From: Peteryoungia rhizophila
GTDB lineage: Bacteria; Pseudomonadota; Alphaproteobacteria; Rhizobiales; Rhizobiaceae
Length of the DNA stretch: 64,000 bases
Assembly: GCF_004912145.1 (NCBI RefSeq)
Contig: NZ_STGT01000006.1
Location: 124,001-188,000, forward strand
Reading direction: 5' to 3'
Below the pieces are notes generated by a model. The model saw only the letters and a program-made list of their open reading frames with translations. It was not told the DNA's origin and did no database searches. Every line of letters begins with the position of its first letter. The first letter of the stretch is position 1. Made by a program: the position numbers and the translations under genes. Below, one piece after another: positions 35,182 to 43,843 of this stretch.

Positions 35182-36039
35182 ATGGACATGAGTGACACCA
35201 CGCGTCTTGCCCTGCCCACGAGCCTGCCGGCCATCGAGCCTGGCCATGTGTGGCTGGCCGGCGCTGGCCCTGGGGATCCCGGCCTTTTGACGCTGCTTGC
35301 AGCGAAGGGTCTGTCGGAAGCCGACGTCATCGTTCACGATGCCCTGGTCAACGAGGACTGCCTGAAACTGGCGCGCACAGGCGCCGTGCTCGAATATGCG
35401 GGGAAACGCGGTGGCAAGCCGTCGGCCAAGCAGCGCGACATTTCGCTGCGTCTGGTGGAACTCGCCAAGGCCGGTCACCGGGTCCTGCGCCTGAAGGGCG
35501 GCGATCCTTTCGTCTTCGGACGCGGTGGCGAGGAGGCGCTGACGCTGATCGAACACGGCGTGCCCTTCCGCATCGTTCCCGGCATCACCGCCGGTATCGG
35601 TGGGCTCGCCTATGCCGGCATTCCGGTCACGCATCGCGAGGTCAACCACGCCGTCACATTTCTGACCGGCCATGATTCGTCGGGCGTCGTTCCGGATCGC
35701 ATCGACTGGGACGCTATCGGTCGCGGCTCGCCTGTCATCGTCATGTATATGGCGATGAAACATATGGGCCAAATCGCGAGCAATCTCCTGGCCTCCGGCC
35801 GCCGGCCCGACGAGCCGGTCGCCTTCGTTTGCAATGCGGCAACTCCGGAACAAACTGTGCTCGAAACAACGCTCGCCCGGGCCGAGACCGACATGCTTGC
35901 CGCCGGCATCGAGCCGCCCGCGATCGTGGTCATCGGCGAGGTGGTGCGCTTGCGTCCCTCGCTTGACTGGCTCGGCGCCGCTTCGGGACGCAAGCTCCTG
36001 CCTGACCCCTTTGCCGTAGATCGGAAAGACACCGCATGA
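35182..36039 (+). CDS. cobA: Uroporphyrinogen-III C-methyltransferase
   Basis: A 285-residue SUMT that makes precorrin-2 from uroporphyrinogen III with two SAM. Motifs: VWLAGAGPGDPGLLTLLAAKGL, DALVN, RLKGGDPFVFGRGGEEAL and GITAGIGGLAYAGIPVTHR, all characteristic. No CysG N-terminal dehydrogenase/ferrochelatase domain, so it is the CobA form. First gene of the cobA-cobB-cobC-cobD run, each overlapping or nearly touching the next. Confidence 0.96.
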   Translation: MDMSDTTRLALPTSLPAIEPGHVWLAGAGPGDPGLLTLLAAKGLSEADVIVHDALVNEDCLKLARTGAVLEYAGKRGGKPSAKQRDISLRLVELAKAGHRVLRLKGGDPFVFGRGGEEALTLIEHGVPFRIVPGITAGIGGLAYAGIPVTHREVNHAVTFLTGHDSSGVVPDRIDWDAIGRGSPVIVMYMAMKHMGQIASNLLASGRRPDEPVAFVCNAATPEQTVLETTLARAETDMLAAGIEPPAIVVIGEVVRLRPSLDWLGAASGRKLLPDPFAVDRKDTA

Positions 36040-37340
36040 GCGGACTGCTGATCGCCGCACCGGCATCCGGTTCCGGCAAGACGGTGGTTACGCTCGGGCT
36101 GATGCGGGCCTTTCGCCGTCGAGGGATTTGCGTTGCTCCGGGGAAGGCCGGCCCAGACTATATCGACCCGGCCTTTCACGCGGCCGCAAGTGGCGTGCCC
36201 TGCTTCAACTTCGATCCCTGGGCCATGCGGCCCTCTCTTCTCAGAGCGCAGGCGGCCCGCTGTGCCGAGACTGGCACCTTGGTTGTCGAAGCGATGATGG
36301 GACTGTTCGACGGTGCAGCCGACGGCAGCGGCAGTGCCGGTGATCTTGCGACACTCCTCGACCTTTCCGTGATACTCGTCGTCGATTGCGCACGAACCTC
36401 TCAATCGGTCGCGGCCCTCGTCGCCGGCTTTGCCCGTTTTCGGCCGGATGTCCGTGTCGCTGGCGTCATTCTCAATCGCATCGGCAGCGACCGGCATGAG
36501 GCCATGCTGCGGGCCGCGATGGCTGGCATTGATGTGCCTGTTGTCGGCAGCCTGAGGGCCGACCCGACCTTGTCTCTGCCCGAGAGGCATCTCGGCCTCG
36601 TGCAGGCCGGCGAGCATGTGGCGCTGGAGGCTTTCATCGAGCGCGCAGCTGATGCGGTCGAAGCGGGCGTCGAGCTGGATGCCTTGCTGGCAGTGGCAGA
36701 AGCAGAGGCAAAATCCTCGCCCGCTCCGTTGCCCGCGATCCTGCCTCCGCTCGGCCAGCGCATCGCCGTCGCACGAGATCTGGCGTTCGCCTTCTCCTAT
36801 CCGCACCTGCTCGAAGGCTGGCGCGGGCAGGGGGCAGAGCTTTCTTTCTTCTCGCCGCTGGCCGACGAGGCACCGGCGGGCGATGCCGATGCGATTTATC
36901 TGCCAGGCGGCTACCCGGAGCTGCATGCCGGAACGCTTGCGGATGCCGCGCGCTTTCGCACAGGCATGACCGCCGCTACCGCACGCAGTGCCCGTATCTA
37001 CGGCGAGTGCGGTGGCTATATGGTGCTGGGCGAGGGCCTGATCGATGCCCACGGCCAGCGACACGCCATGCTCGGCCTGTTGCCGCTGGTGACGAGCTAT
37101 GCGACGCGGAAACGGCATCTCGGTTACCGGAGACTTCGTTCGCTTGCGCCCGACTTGTTCAAAGGTACCTTCACCGCCCATGAATTTCATTATTCCACGG
37201 TCGTCTCCGAGGGGCCCGCAGACCGCCTCTTCGAGGCAGAGGATGCGCTGGGCGAAAAGCTTGGCGCGGTCGGCTTGCGCCATGGCTCTGTCGCCGGATC
37301 CTACATGCATCTGATCGATATCGCTGGAGAGCAGCCGTGA
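36036..37340 (+). CDS. cobB: Cobyrinate/hydrogenobyrinate a,c-diamide synthase
   Basis: A 434-residue enzyme that amidates the a and c side chains with glutamine and ATP. The N-terminal ATP-binding domain has APASGSGKTVVTLGLMRAF; a C-terminal class-I-like glutamine amidotransferase domain has YLPGGYPELHA and the Cys in GECGGYMVLGE. Start overlaps cobA stop by 4 bases; its own stop overlaps cobC by 4 bases. Confidence 0.96.
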   Translation: MSGLLIAAPASGSGKTVVTLGLMRAFRRRGICVAPGKAGPDYIDPAFHAAASGVPCFNFDPWAMRPSLLRAQAARCAETGTLVVEAMMGLFDGAADGSGSAGDLATLLDLSVILVVDCARTSQSVAALVAGFARFRPDVRVAGVILNRIGSDRHEAMLRAAMAGIDVPVVGSLRADPTLSLPERHLGLVQAGEHVALEAFIERAADAVEAGVELDALLAVAEAEAKSSPAPLPAILPPLGQRIAVARDLAFAFSYPHLLEGWRGQGAELSFFSPLADEAPAGDADAIYLPGGYPELHAGTLADAARFRTGMTAATARSARIYGECGGYMVLGEGLIDAHGQRHAMLGLLPLVTSYATRKRHLGYRRLRSLAPDLFKGTFTAHEFHYSTVVSEGPADRLFEAEDALGEKLGAVGLRHGSVAGSYMHLIDIAGEQP

Positions 37341-38332
37341 GTGGTCCAATCCAGCACGGCGGCGGACTTGCCGCAGTCGCCGCGCAATATGGTGGTCGGA
37401 TCGAGGACTGGCTCGACCTGTCCACCGGCATCAATCCTTGCCCGCCGGATCTGCCCGAGATCCCGATGCGCGCCTGGCATAGGCTGCCAGACCAGGAGCG
37501 CGAAATGGCGGCGCGGGAGGCTGCCCGGTTCTATTACGGCTCGGGCGATCGCCTGCCTCTGCCCGTGCCGGGCACGCAATCCGTCATCCAGAATCTGCCA
37601 CGCCTTGTGCCTTCGGGCAGCCGCGTTGCCGTGCTCACCCCGACCTATGGCGAATATGTCCGGGCCTTCATGGCTGCGGGTCTAGCCGTGGATATGATCG
37701 GCGATCTCGGCGAGATCAGCTCCGAGCACAGTCTCGTCGTCGTCGTGAACCCCAATAATCCGGATGGTCGCCTGTTCGGACGCGCGGAGCTTGTGGCCCT
37801 TGCTGACGAGCTCGACCGGCGTGGCAGTCTTCTCGTTGTCGACGAAGCCTTCGGCGACATGGATCCGAACCGGAGCCTCGCTGCCGAGCCAAATTCGAAC
37901 CTCATCGTCTTCCGCTCCTTTGGAAAATTCTTCGGGCTCGCGGGCCTTCGCCTCGGCTTCGTCATCGCTGATGACAGCATCATCGGTCGTTTTGCCGATT
38001 GGCTCGGACCCTGGGCCGTGTCGGGGCCCGCCCTGGTGCTTGCCGAACAGCTGTTGTCATCGGACACCACACTCGTCCGCAACCAAATCCAGCGGCGTTC
38101 GCAAGCGCTAGGCCGGGTGTTATCCGAGGCCGGGCTCGCAGTGCGAGGCGGAACGGATCTTTTCCAGCTGGTCGAGGACGAAGCCGCCGGAGCCCTGCAT
38201 CGGCACCTCTGCAGCCGTCACATCCTCACCCGCAAGTTCGATTACCGGCCCGACTGGCTGCGCTTCGGTCTTGCGCCGGACGAGGCCGCCGACGCGCGCC
38301 TGCTCGTTGCGCTTCAATCCTTCCAAAGGTGA
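37337..38332 (+). CDS. cobC: Threonine-phosphate decarboxylase
   Basis: A 331-residue PLP enzyme of the aminotransferase fold that makes (R)-1-amino-2-propanol phosphate, the linker of the cobalamin nucleotide loop. Motifs: HGGGLAAVAAQYGG and DLSTGINP near the start, NPNNPDGR, and the PLP-lysine motif FRSFGKFFGLAGLRLGF. GTG start, overlapping cobB by 4 bases. Confidence 0.95.
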   Translation: MSGPIQHGGGLAAVAAQYGGRIEDWLDLSTGINPCPPDLPEIPMRAWHRLPDQEREMAAREAARFYYGSGDRLPLPVPGTQSVIQNLPRLVPSGSRVAVLTPTYGEYVRAFMAAGLAVDMIGDLGEISSEHSLVVVVNPNNPDGRLFGRAELVALADELDRRGSLLVVDEAFGDMDPNRSLAAEPNSNLIVFRSFGKFFGLAGLRLGFVIADDSIIGRFADWLGPWAVSGPALVLAEQLLSSDTTLVRNQIQRRSQALGRVLSEAGLAVRGGTDLFQLVEDEAAGALHRHLCSRHILTRKFDYRPDWLRFGLAPDEAADARLLVALQSFQR

Positions 38333-38336
38333 CTGC

Positions 38337-39314
38337 ATGAGCCATCTTCTTCTGCTGCTCGCGGCCATCGGGTTGGACCGGATCGTCGGTGATCCGCCCT
38401 GGCTGTGGCGCCGTCTGCCGCATCCGGTCGTGATCTTCGGCAAGGCGATCGATCTCTTCGAGAAACCGCTGAACCGCTCGACGTTCACAGCCGAAGGTCG
38501 CCGGCTGAACGGCGTCGTCACGATCCTGCTGCTGCTTTCCGCCTCGGCTGCCGTCGGCCTGGTCCTTTCGCGCCTTTTCGACCATCTCGGCCCTATCGGG
38601 ATGGTGCTCGAAGTGATTGTCGTCGCTGTATTTCTTGCGCAGAAAAGTCTCGGCGACCATGTCCAGGCGGTCGCTGACGGACTGCAACAGGAAGGGCTCG
38701 AAGGCGGCCGCCGGGCAGTTGCGATGATCGTCGGCCGCGATCCGAAGACGCTGGACGAGGCGGGTGTATCGCGGGCGGCGATCGAGAGCCTGTCGGAGAA
38801 TTTTGCCGATGGCGTCGTGGCGCCGGCGTTCTGGTATGCGATTGCCGGGTTGCCCGGCATCCTCGCTTACAAGATGCTGAACACGGCCGATTCGATGATC
38901 GGGCACAAGAATGAGCGCTTCCTCGATTTCGGCTGGGCCTCGGCCCGGCTCGACGATCTCGCTAATTGGCCAGCCGCGCGGCTATCGGCCGGTTTCATCG
39001 CCCTGGCGGCCGCAACAAGGCTCGGGGCAGGGGCCGGCCGTCGCTCGCTTTCGGCCGCGCTTCGCGACAGCGGCCTGCATCGCTCACCGAATTCCGGTTG
39101 GCCGGAAGCTGCCATGGCGGGCGCACTCGACCTGCAGCTAGCCGGACCGCGCGTCTATGGCGGCGTCAGGGTGAGCGAGCCGATGATGCATGCGGGCGGT
39201 CGCGACAATGCCGGTCCTGGCGATATCCTCAGGGGTATACGATTGTTTTATACCGCCTGCGCTGTCATGGCGGCACTGATTTCCATGACCTGGCTCACAA
39301 TCCGGTTGCTCTGA
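38337..39314 (+). CDS. cobD: Adenosylcobinamide-phosphate synthase
   Basis: A 325-residue integral membrane CobD/CbiB protein that attaches the aminopropanol linker to adenosylcobyric acid. Family features: LDRIVGDPPWLWRRLPHPVV at the N-terminus, RAAIESLSENFADGVVAPAFW and NTADSMIGHKNERFLDFGWASARLDD, with hydrophobic helices between and at the end. Start ATG at 38337, 4 bases after cobC. Last gene of the cob operon, convergent with fnrN. Confidence 0.95.
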   Translation: MSHLLLLLAAIGLDRIVGDPPWLWRRLPHPVVIFGKAIDLFEKPLNRSTFTAEGRRLNGVVTILLLLSASAAVGLVLSRLFDHLGPIGMVLEVIVVAVFLAQKSLGDHVQAVADGLQQEGLEGGRRAVAMIVGRDPKTLDEAGVSRAAIESLSENFADGVVAPAFWYAIAGLPGILAYKMLNTADSMIGHKNERFLDFGWASARLDDLANWPAARLSAGFIALAAATRLGAGAGRRSLSAALRDSGLHRSPNSGWPEAAMAGALDLQLAGPRVYGGVRVSEPMMHAGGRDNAGPGDILRGIRLFYTACAVMAALISMTWLTIRLL

Positions 39315-39372
39315 ACCGGATAGCTCACCAAAACTGGGAAATGCGCGTTCTCTTCGATGTCGGCGCGGAGAA

Positions 39373-40098
39373 TCAGTCGATGCCGGCTGCGTCCCGCAGG
39401 CGGTCGAGCTTCGGCACGATGACGTGGCGATTGTTCTCGATGACGATGATCCCGTCCTTGCGCAGCTTGGTCATCTGACGACTGACTGTCTCGATGGTGA
39501 GACCGAGGAAATCGGCGATGTCGGCGCGGGATAGCGGCAGGTCGAAGGTCTGGATGCCAAAGCTTTCCGGATCGATATGGGTGGCGATCAGGTAGAGGAA
39601 ACTTGCAACCTTCTCCTGCGCGGTCTTGCGGCCCAGCGTCAGCATCCAGTCGCGGGCTTCGTCCAGTTCCTTCAGCGACTGGGAATGCAGCTTGCGCTCC
39701 ATGTCTGGAACTTCGCCCACCATGCGGTCGACGACATTGCGAGGAAATGTGCAGATGTCTGTATCGGTCGCCGCTTCGGCCGTAATGGTGCTCTCACCGA
39801 GGAAGGGACGGCCAAGGAAGTCAGGGGCGAATTGCAGACCCACGATCTGCTGGCGGCCATCCGCCATCATCTTCGACAGCTTGATGACGCCCTTCAATAT
39901 ATTGCTGTAGCTGCCAACCTCTTCGCCCTGGCCAATAACCTCGTTGCCCGCGTCGATGCGACGGCGGATCGAGTGACGGTTCAGTTCGACCAACTGGGCC
40001 GCCGTGAGCACCGAACACAGGCCACCATGGCGCGCTTCGCAGGAGCGGCAGACCACCGGAGCGTCGCATTCCGGGACGTATTTTCTGTAGGTGTCCAT
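39373..40098 (-). CDS. fnrN: FnrN-type oxygen-sensing transcriptional regulator
   Basis: A 241-residue Crp/Fnr regulator. N-terminal cysteines C17-x2-C20-x7-C28 plus an additional C11, and a central Cys in TDTDICTFPRNV, fit the oxygen-labile [4Fe-4S] cluster of FNR/FnrN. The HTH reads SRADIADFLGLTIETVSRQMTKL, carrying the E-x-x-S-R that reads TTGAT half-sites. FnrN activates microaerobic genes in rhizobia. The ATG at 40098 is used. Divergent from hemN, sharing an FNR box, so autoregulation is likely. Confidence 0.95.
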   Translation of the reverse strand: MDTYRKYVPECDAPVVCRSCEARHGGLCSVLTAAQLVELNRHSIRRRIDAGNEVIGQGEEVGSYSNILKGVIKLSKMMADGRQQIVGLQFAPDFLGRPFLGESTITAEAATDTDICTFPRNVVDRMVGEVPDMERKLHSQSLKELDEARDWMLTLGRKTAQEKVASFLYLIATHIDPESFGIQTFDLPLSRADIADFLGLTIETVSRQMTKLRKDGIIVIENNRHVIVPKLDRLRDAAGID

Positions 40099-40210
40099 GG
40101 TCTTGCCATCCCGTTGACGCGGTTTCGGCTGCAGCCCGCAGCGTCCGGTCGGCGGCCCGTTTCGGGCCTCTGAGTTTCGATAAACTCTACGTGAGAATTG
40201 TATCAGCAAA

Positions 40211-40224
40211 TTGATCGAAGTCAA
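40211..40224. promoter_or_regulatory. FNR/FnrN anaerobox between fnrN and hemN
   Basis: TTGATCGAAGTCAA matches the TTGAT-N4-ATCAA anaerobox with one mismatch. It is 113 bases from the fnrN ATG and 67 bases from the hemN ATG, suiting activation of either or both. Confidence 0.75.
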
Positions 40225-40262
40225 AGGGCGCGTCGTGCGGTGCCGCTATCTTTGGTCGTAGC

Positions 40263-40276
40263 TCGACACATATCAA
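40263..40276. promoter_or_regulatory. Degenerate second anaerobox before hemN
   Basis: TCGACACATATCAA has one perfect ATCAA half-site and a weak second half. Its centre is 52 bases from the first box and 22 bases before the hemN ATG, a place suited to repression or fine-tuning. Confidence 0.4.
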
Positions 40277-40290
40277 GGCAGTGCAAGATC

Positions 40291-41640
40291 ATGCAGAACT
40301 CCCTCCTGACCAAGTATTCCGGTGCTGTCCCACGCTATACGAGCTATCCCACGGCGCCCCATTTCCACGAGGCGATCGACTGCGGCAAATATGCACAGTG
40401 GCTGCAAGCAATTACGGCCAAAGAGCGCGTCTCGCTCTATCTCCACATCCCCTATTGCGACCGGCTCTGCTGGTTCTGTGCCTGTCACACCAAACACACG
40501 CTGAAATACGAACCCATCTCGATCTATCTGGAATCATTGAAGAAGGAGATCACGACCGTCGGCGCGCTGGTCAGCCGCGATGCTGCCGTGACGGCCGTGC
40601 ATTTCGGTGGTGGTTCTCCCACCATGCTGCGTCCCGACGACATGATCAATTTGATGGCGTCGCTGCGTGCGGCCTTCCGGTTCGCCGACGATGTCGAGAT
40701 CAGCGTGGAGATGGATCCCAATGATCTCGACGAGCCGCGCTACGATGCGCTTGCCGCCATCGGCATGACGCGCGCCAGCCTCGGCGTTCAGGACTTCCAC
40801 CCTGAGGTGCAGAAGGCGATCAACCGTATCCAGACGTTTGAACAGACGAAGTCGGTCGTGGAGGCAGTCCGGACCCGCGGCGTGCATTCGGTCAATTGCG
40901 ACATTCTCTATGGTCTGCCGTACCAGACGGAGACGACCGTGGCGGAGACGGTCAAAGACATCTTGTCACTTGCGCCGGATCGCATCGCGCTTTTCGGCTA
41001 TGCCCATGTGCCGTGGATGAAGAAACACCAGACGATGATCAAGGAAGAGGTCTTGCCCGGGCTCGAGGAACGCTTCGCCCAGATGAACCTTGCCGCTTCC
41101 ATGCTGGTCGAGGCCGGTTACGAACCTGTCGGCATCGATCACTTCGCACTCCCGACCGACAGCATGGGGATCGCTGCCCGCGAAGGGCACTTGCGTCGGA
41201 ACTTCCAAGGGTACACCGATGATGCGGCGGAAGCCCTGATCGGCCTCGGTGCATCCTCGATCGGCCAGTTGCCACAGGGTTATGTGCAAAACATGCCCGC
41301 CACGGGCGAATACCAGCGCATGGCCGATGCCGGCAGTCTCCCCGTCGTTCGCGGGATCGAGGTGAGCGATGACGACAGGCTGCGCCGCCGGGTGATCGAG
41401 GAGATCATGTGCCGCTTCTCTTTTTCATTCGCGGACCTGAAGGCCGAGTTCGGTCATGCTGTGGATGCGATCATCATGGAAGCGAAGGCCTTCGCGCAGT
41501 CGAACCAGGACGGCATCTGTCTGATCGAAGCCGACCGCTTTCTCATCACGGAAGCCGGTCGACCCTTCGCACGCACCATCGCTGCGGTCTTCGACAGCTA
41601 CCTGTCGACCGGCAAGGGGCGCCACTCGATTGCTGTTTAG
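40291..41640 (+). CDS. hemN: Oxygen-independent coproporphyrinogen III oxidase
   Basis: A 449-residue radical-SAM enzyme that decarboxylates coproporphyrinogen III without oxygen. The radical-SAM cluster motif is CDRLCWFC (CxxxCxxC) followed by ACHTK in HIPYCDRLCWFCACHT. Other family elements are VPRYTSYPTAPHF at the start and GGGSPTML. It supplies heme under microaerobic conditions, fitting the nearby cbb3 oxidase. The ATG at 40291 follows a poor ribosome site; homology sets the start. Confidence 0.96.
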   Translation: MQNSLLTKYSGAVPRYTSYPTAPHFHEAIDCGKYAQWLQAITAKERVSLYLHIPYCDRLCWFCACHTKHTLKYEPISIYLESLKKEITTVGALVSRDAAVTAVHFGGGSPTMLRPDDMINLMASLRAAFRFADDVEISVEMDPNDLDEPRYDALAAIGMTRASLGVQDFHPEVQKAINRIQTFEQTKSVVEAVRTRGVHSVNCDILYGLPYQTETTVAETVKDILSLAPDRIALFGYAHVPWMKKHQTMIKEEVLPGLEERFAQMNLAASMLVEAGYEPVGIDHFALPTDSMGIAAREGHLRRNFQGYTDDAAEALIGLGASSIGQLPQGYVQNMPATGEYQRMADAGSLPVVRGIEVSDDDRLRRRVIEEIMCRFSFSFADLKAEFGHAVDAIIMEAKAFAQSNQDGICLIEADRFLITEAGRPFARTIAAVFDSYLSTGKGRHSIAV

Positions 41641-41745
41641 GCAACACTACGCCCGCAAATTTCGCTGCTGCACAAATGCACCATTGGCATTTCCCGCCGT
41701 TTTCCTTATGTGGAACCCAGAATTTGAGACATATGAGGTACTGGC

Positions 41746-42024
41746 GTGACCGCTACATTCGACAAAGTTGCCGACATCATCGCAGAGACCAGCGAAATCG
41801 ATCGCGAGACGATCACGCCGGAAAGCCATACGATCGATGACCTCGGCATCGACAGCCTCGACTTCCTCGACATCGTCTTTGCGATCGACAAGGAATTCGG
41901 CATCAAGATCCCGCTCGAGCAGTGGACGCAGGAAGTCAACGAAGGCAAGGTTTCGACCGAGGAATACTTCGTCCTGAAGAACCTCTGCGCCAAGATCGAC
42001 GAACTTCGCGCCGCCAAGGGCTGA
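41746..42024 (+). CDS. acpXL: Acyl carrier protein AcpXL
   Basis: A 92-residue ACP. The phosphopantetheine Ser is in [15 protein letters not shown]. It is longer and more divergent at the C-terminus ([16 protein letters not shown]) than housekeeping AcpP, as in AcpXL, which carries the 27-hydroxyoctacosanoate chain for rhizobial lipid A. GTG start with GAGGT upstream. First gene of the VLCFA cluster. Confidence 0.94.
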
Positions 42025-42051
42025 GCCGTCTCCAAAGGAGCGGACATCGTC

Positions 42052-42525
42052 ATGCTGCTTGAATATTTCCAGATGATTGACAAGGTCGAGAGCGTGGATC
42101 TCGGCCTTGGTCTTTTGAAGGCCACCTCTGTCGTGCCGATGGAAAGCCCCGTCTTCGAAGGGCATTTCCCCGGCATGCCGCTGGTGCCCGGCGTTCTCTT
42201 GATCGAGACCATGGCGCAGGCCTCCGGCATGTTGCTGCTCGCGGTCAAGGACTTCGAAGCCATGCCCTTCCTGATGTCGGTCGATGGCGCAAAGATGCGC
42301 ACCTTCGTCGAACCGGGCGCAGTCCTAGACATCGAAGCCGTGCTCGAACATGACGGCTCCGGCTTTGCCGTCACCAAGACGAAGATCACCAGCGCCGGCA
42401 AGAAGGTCTGCGATGCACAGCTGAAGCTGCGCACCGTGCCTTTCTCCGAGGTGCCACTTGCTCCTATCGTGCGCAAACGCGCCGAGGAAGTCGGCCTGAT
42501 CGCGGCCGTGGCGGCTCAGGCTTAA
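42052..42525 (+). CDS. fabZ: 3-hydroxyacyl-ACP dehydratase for VLCFA (FabZ-like)
   Basis: A 157-residue hot-dog-fold dehydratase. The active-site His lies in FEGHFPGMPLVPGVLLIE, with the partner Glu in the helix LIETMAQASG. It should dehydrate 3-hydroxyacyl-AcpXL in each elongation cycle. It sits 27 bases after acpXL in the same direction. Confidence 0.93.
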   Translation: MLLEYFQMIDKVESVDLGLGLLKATSVVPMESPVFEGHFPGMPLVPGVLLIETMAQASGMLLLAVKDFEAMPFLMSVDGAKMRTFVEPGAVLDIEAVLEHDGSGFAVTKTKITSAGKKVCDAQLKLRTVPFSEVPLAPIVRKRAEEVGLIAAVAAQA

Positions 42526-42627
42526 GGCGCATTCGGCCGCAAGCGGGCAATCTGCTATTGACCTTGGGGCCTTATTCGGGAAAACCCGCATTTTACGTCG
42601 GCCAGCCCGCCGGCGAGAGGATTGCAT

Positions 42628-43830
42628 ATGGTCAAACAACCGAATGATGTGGTGATCACCGGCGTCGGGATCGTCACCTGCCACGGCACCGGCAAGGAAG
42701 CGCATCTCGCGCTGCTCTCTTCCAAGACCGCTCCGGAACCGGTCCTGGAGACCGAAAAGTTCAAGCCTTATGCCGTGCACAAGCTGCCCGAGATCGACTG
42801 GTCGGAGCAGATCGGGCGCAAGGACCAGCGCCAAATGGAAAACTGGCAGCGACTCGGCGTGTTCGCAGCGGGCCTCGCGCTCGACGATGCCGGCATGAAG
42901 GACGATGTCGACGCCTGTGGCTCGATGGACCTGATCGTGGCAGCCGGTGGTGGCGAGCGTGACATCGCCGTCGACAGCCTGATCGTCGACGAGGCGCTGA
43001 AGCGCAACGACCGCGAGAAATTCCTGATCGAGAAGCTCAAGACCGAGCTTCGCCCGACGCTCTTTCTGGCGCAGCTTTCGAACCTGCTCGCCGGCAATAT
43101 CTCGATCGTTCACAAGGTCACCGGTTCCTCGCGCACCTTCATGGGCGAAGAGGCGGCCGGTATCTCGGCGATCGCAACCGCATTCGCCCGCATCAAGGCC
43201 GGCCAGTCGACCCATACGCTCGTTGGCGGCGCCTTCATTGCGGAGCGTCCGGACATCCTGCTGCTCGTCGAGGGCATCCGCGCCCATCAGACCGGCCCAT
43301 GGCAGCCGCTCTGGTCGCGTGACGGTTCGTCGGGCGGTGGCATGATCCTCGGCACGGTCGGCGCCTTCCTCGTGCTGGAATCGCGCGAACATGCCGAAGC
43401 CCGCGGCGCACATATTTATGCAGTGCTGGACGCCGTCGAAGGTGATCGTGGCAATCGCGACGAGGGCAAGCTCGAAACGCGTCTGGGACGAATGGTCCCT
43501 GAAGCGGCATCGCTTTCATCAGCCGATACCATCGTCTTCTCGGGCGCGTCGGGTCTTGCTGAGCTTACGCAACGTGAGAAGGCTCACCTTACGGAACGTT
43601 TCGCCTGCATGCCGGTGCGTGGCTATGCCGGTTCGATCGGCCATTCGGTCGAAGCGCAGTTCCCGGCGGGTCTGGCGCTTGCAGCACTTGCCATTGACGC
43701 TGGCGCCATGGTGCCCGCCTTCGATCCGGCGAGCGAAGCTGCCCAGACCGGTCCGGCCAAACATGCCATCATCTCCACCGTCGGCTACGTGCGGGGCGAA
43801 GGCCTTGCCGTGCTCTCGGCGAATGCGTGA
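42628..43830 (+). CDS. Ketosynthase-like protein lacking the active-site Cys (FabF2-type)
   Basis: A 400-residue thiolase-fold protein of the KAS I/II family in the lipid A cluster. The usual TACAxG nucleophile loop is GEEAAG, with Glu175 where Cys should be. The first catalytic His region is FSGASG with no His, while the second is kept in SIGHSVEAQFPAG. It therefore cannot condense alone and resembles chain-length factors of type II polyketide synthases. GAGAGG at 42615-42620 sets the ATG at 42628; a TTG at 42622 is also in frame. Confidence 0.9.
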   Translation: MVKQPNDVVITGVGIVTCHGTGKEAHLALLSSKTAPEPVLETEKFKPYAVHKLPEIDWSEQIGRKDQRQMENWQRLGVFAAGLALDDAGMKDDVDACGSMDLIVAAGGGERDIAVDSLIVDEALKRNDREKFLIEKLKTELRPTLFLAQLSNLLAGNISIVHKVTGSSRTFMGEEAAGISAIATAFARIKAGQSTHTLVGGAFIAERPDILLLVEGIRAHQTGPWQPLWSRDGSSGGGMILGTVGAFLVLESREHAEARGAHIYAVLDAVEGDRGNRDEGKLETRLGRMVPEAASLSSADTIVFSGASGLAELTQREKAHLTERFACMPVRGYAGSIGHSVEAQFPAGLALAALAIDAGAMVPAFDPASEAAQTGPAKHAIISTVGYVRGEGLAVLSANA

Positions 43831-43843
43831 GAAGGATAGATCC

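Noticed and set aside
41674..41692. Weak hairpin after hemN
   Set aside because: Only six AT-rich pairs and a poor T-tract; not enough to call a terminator.
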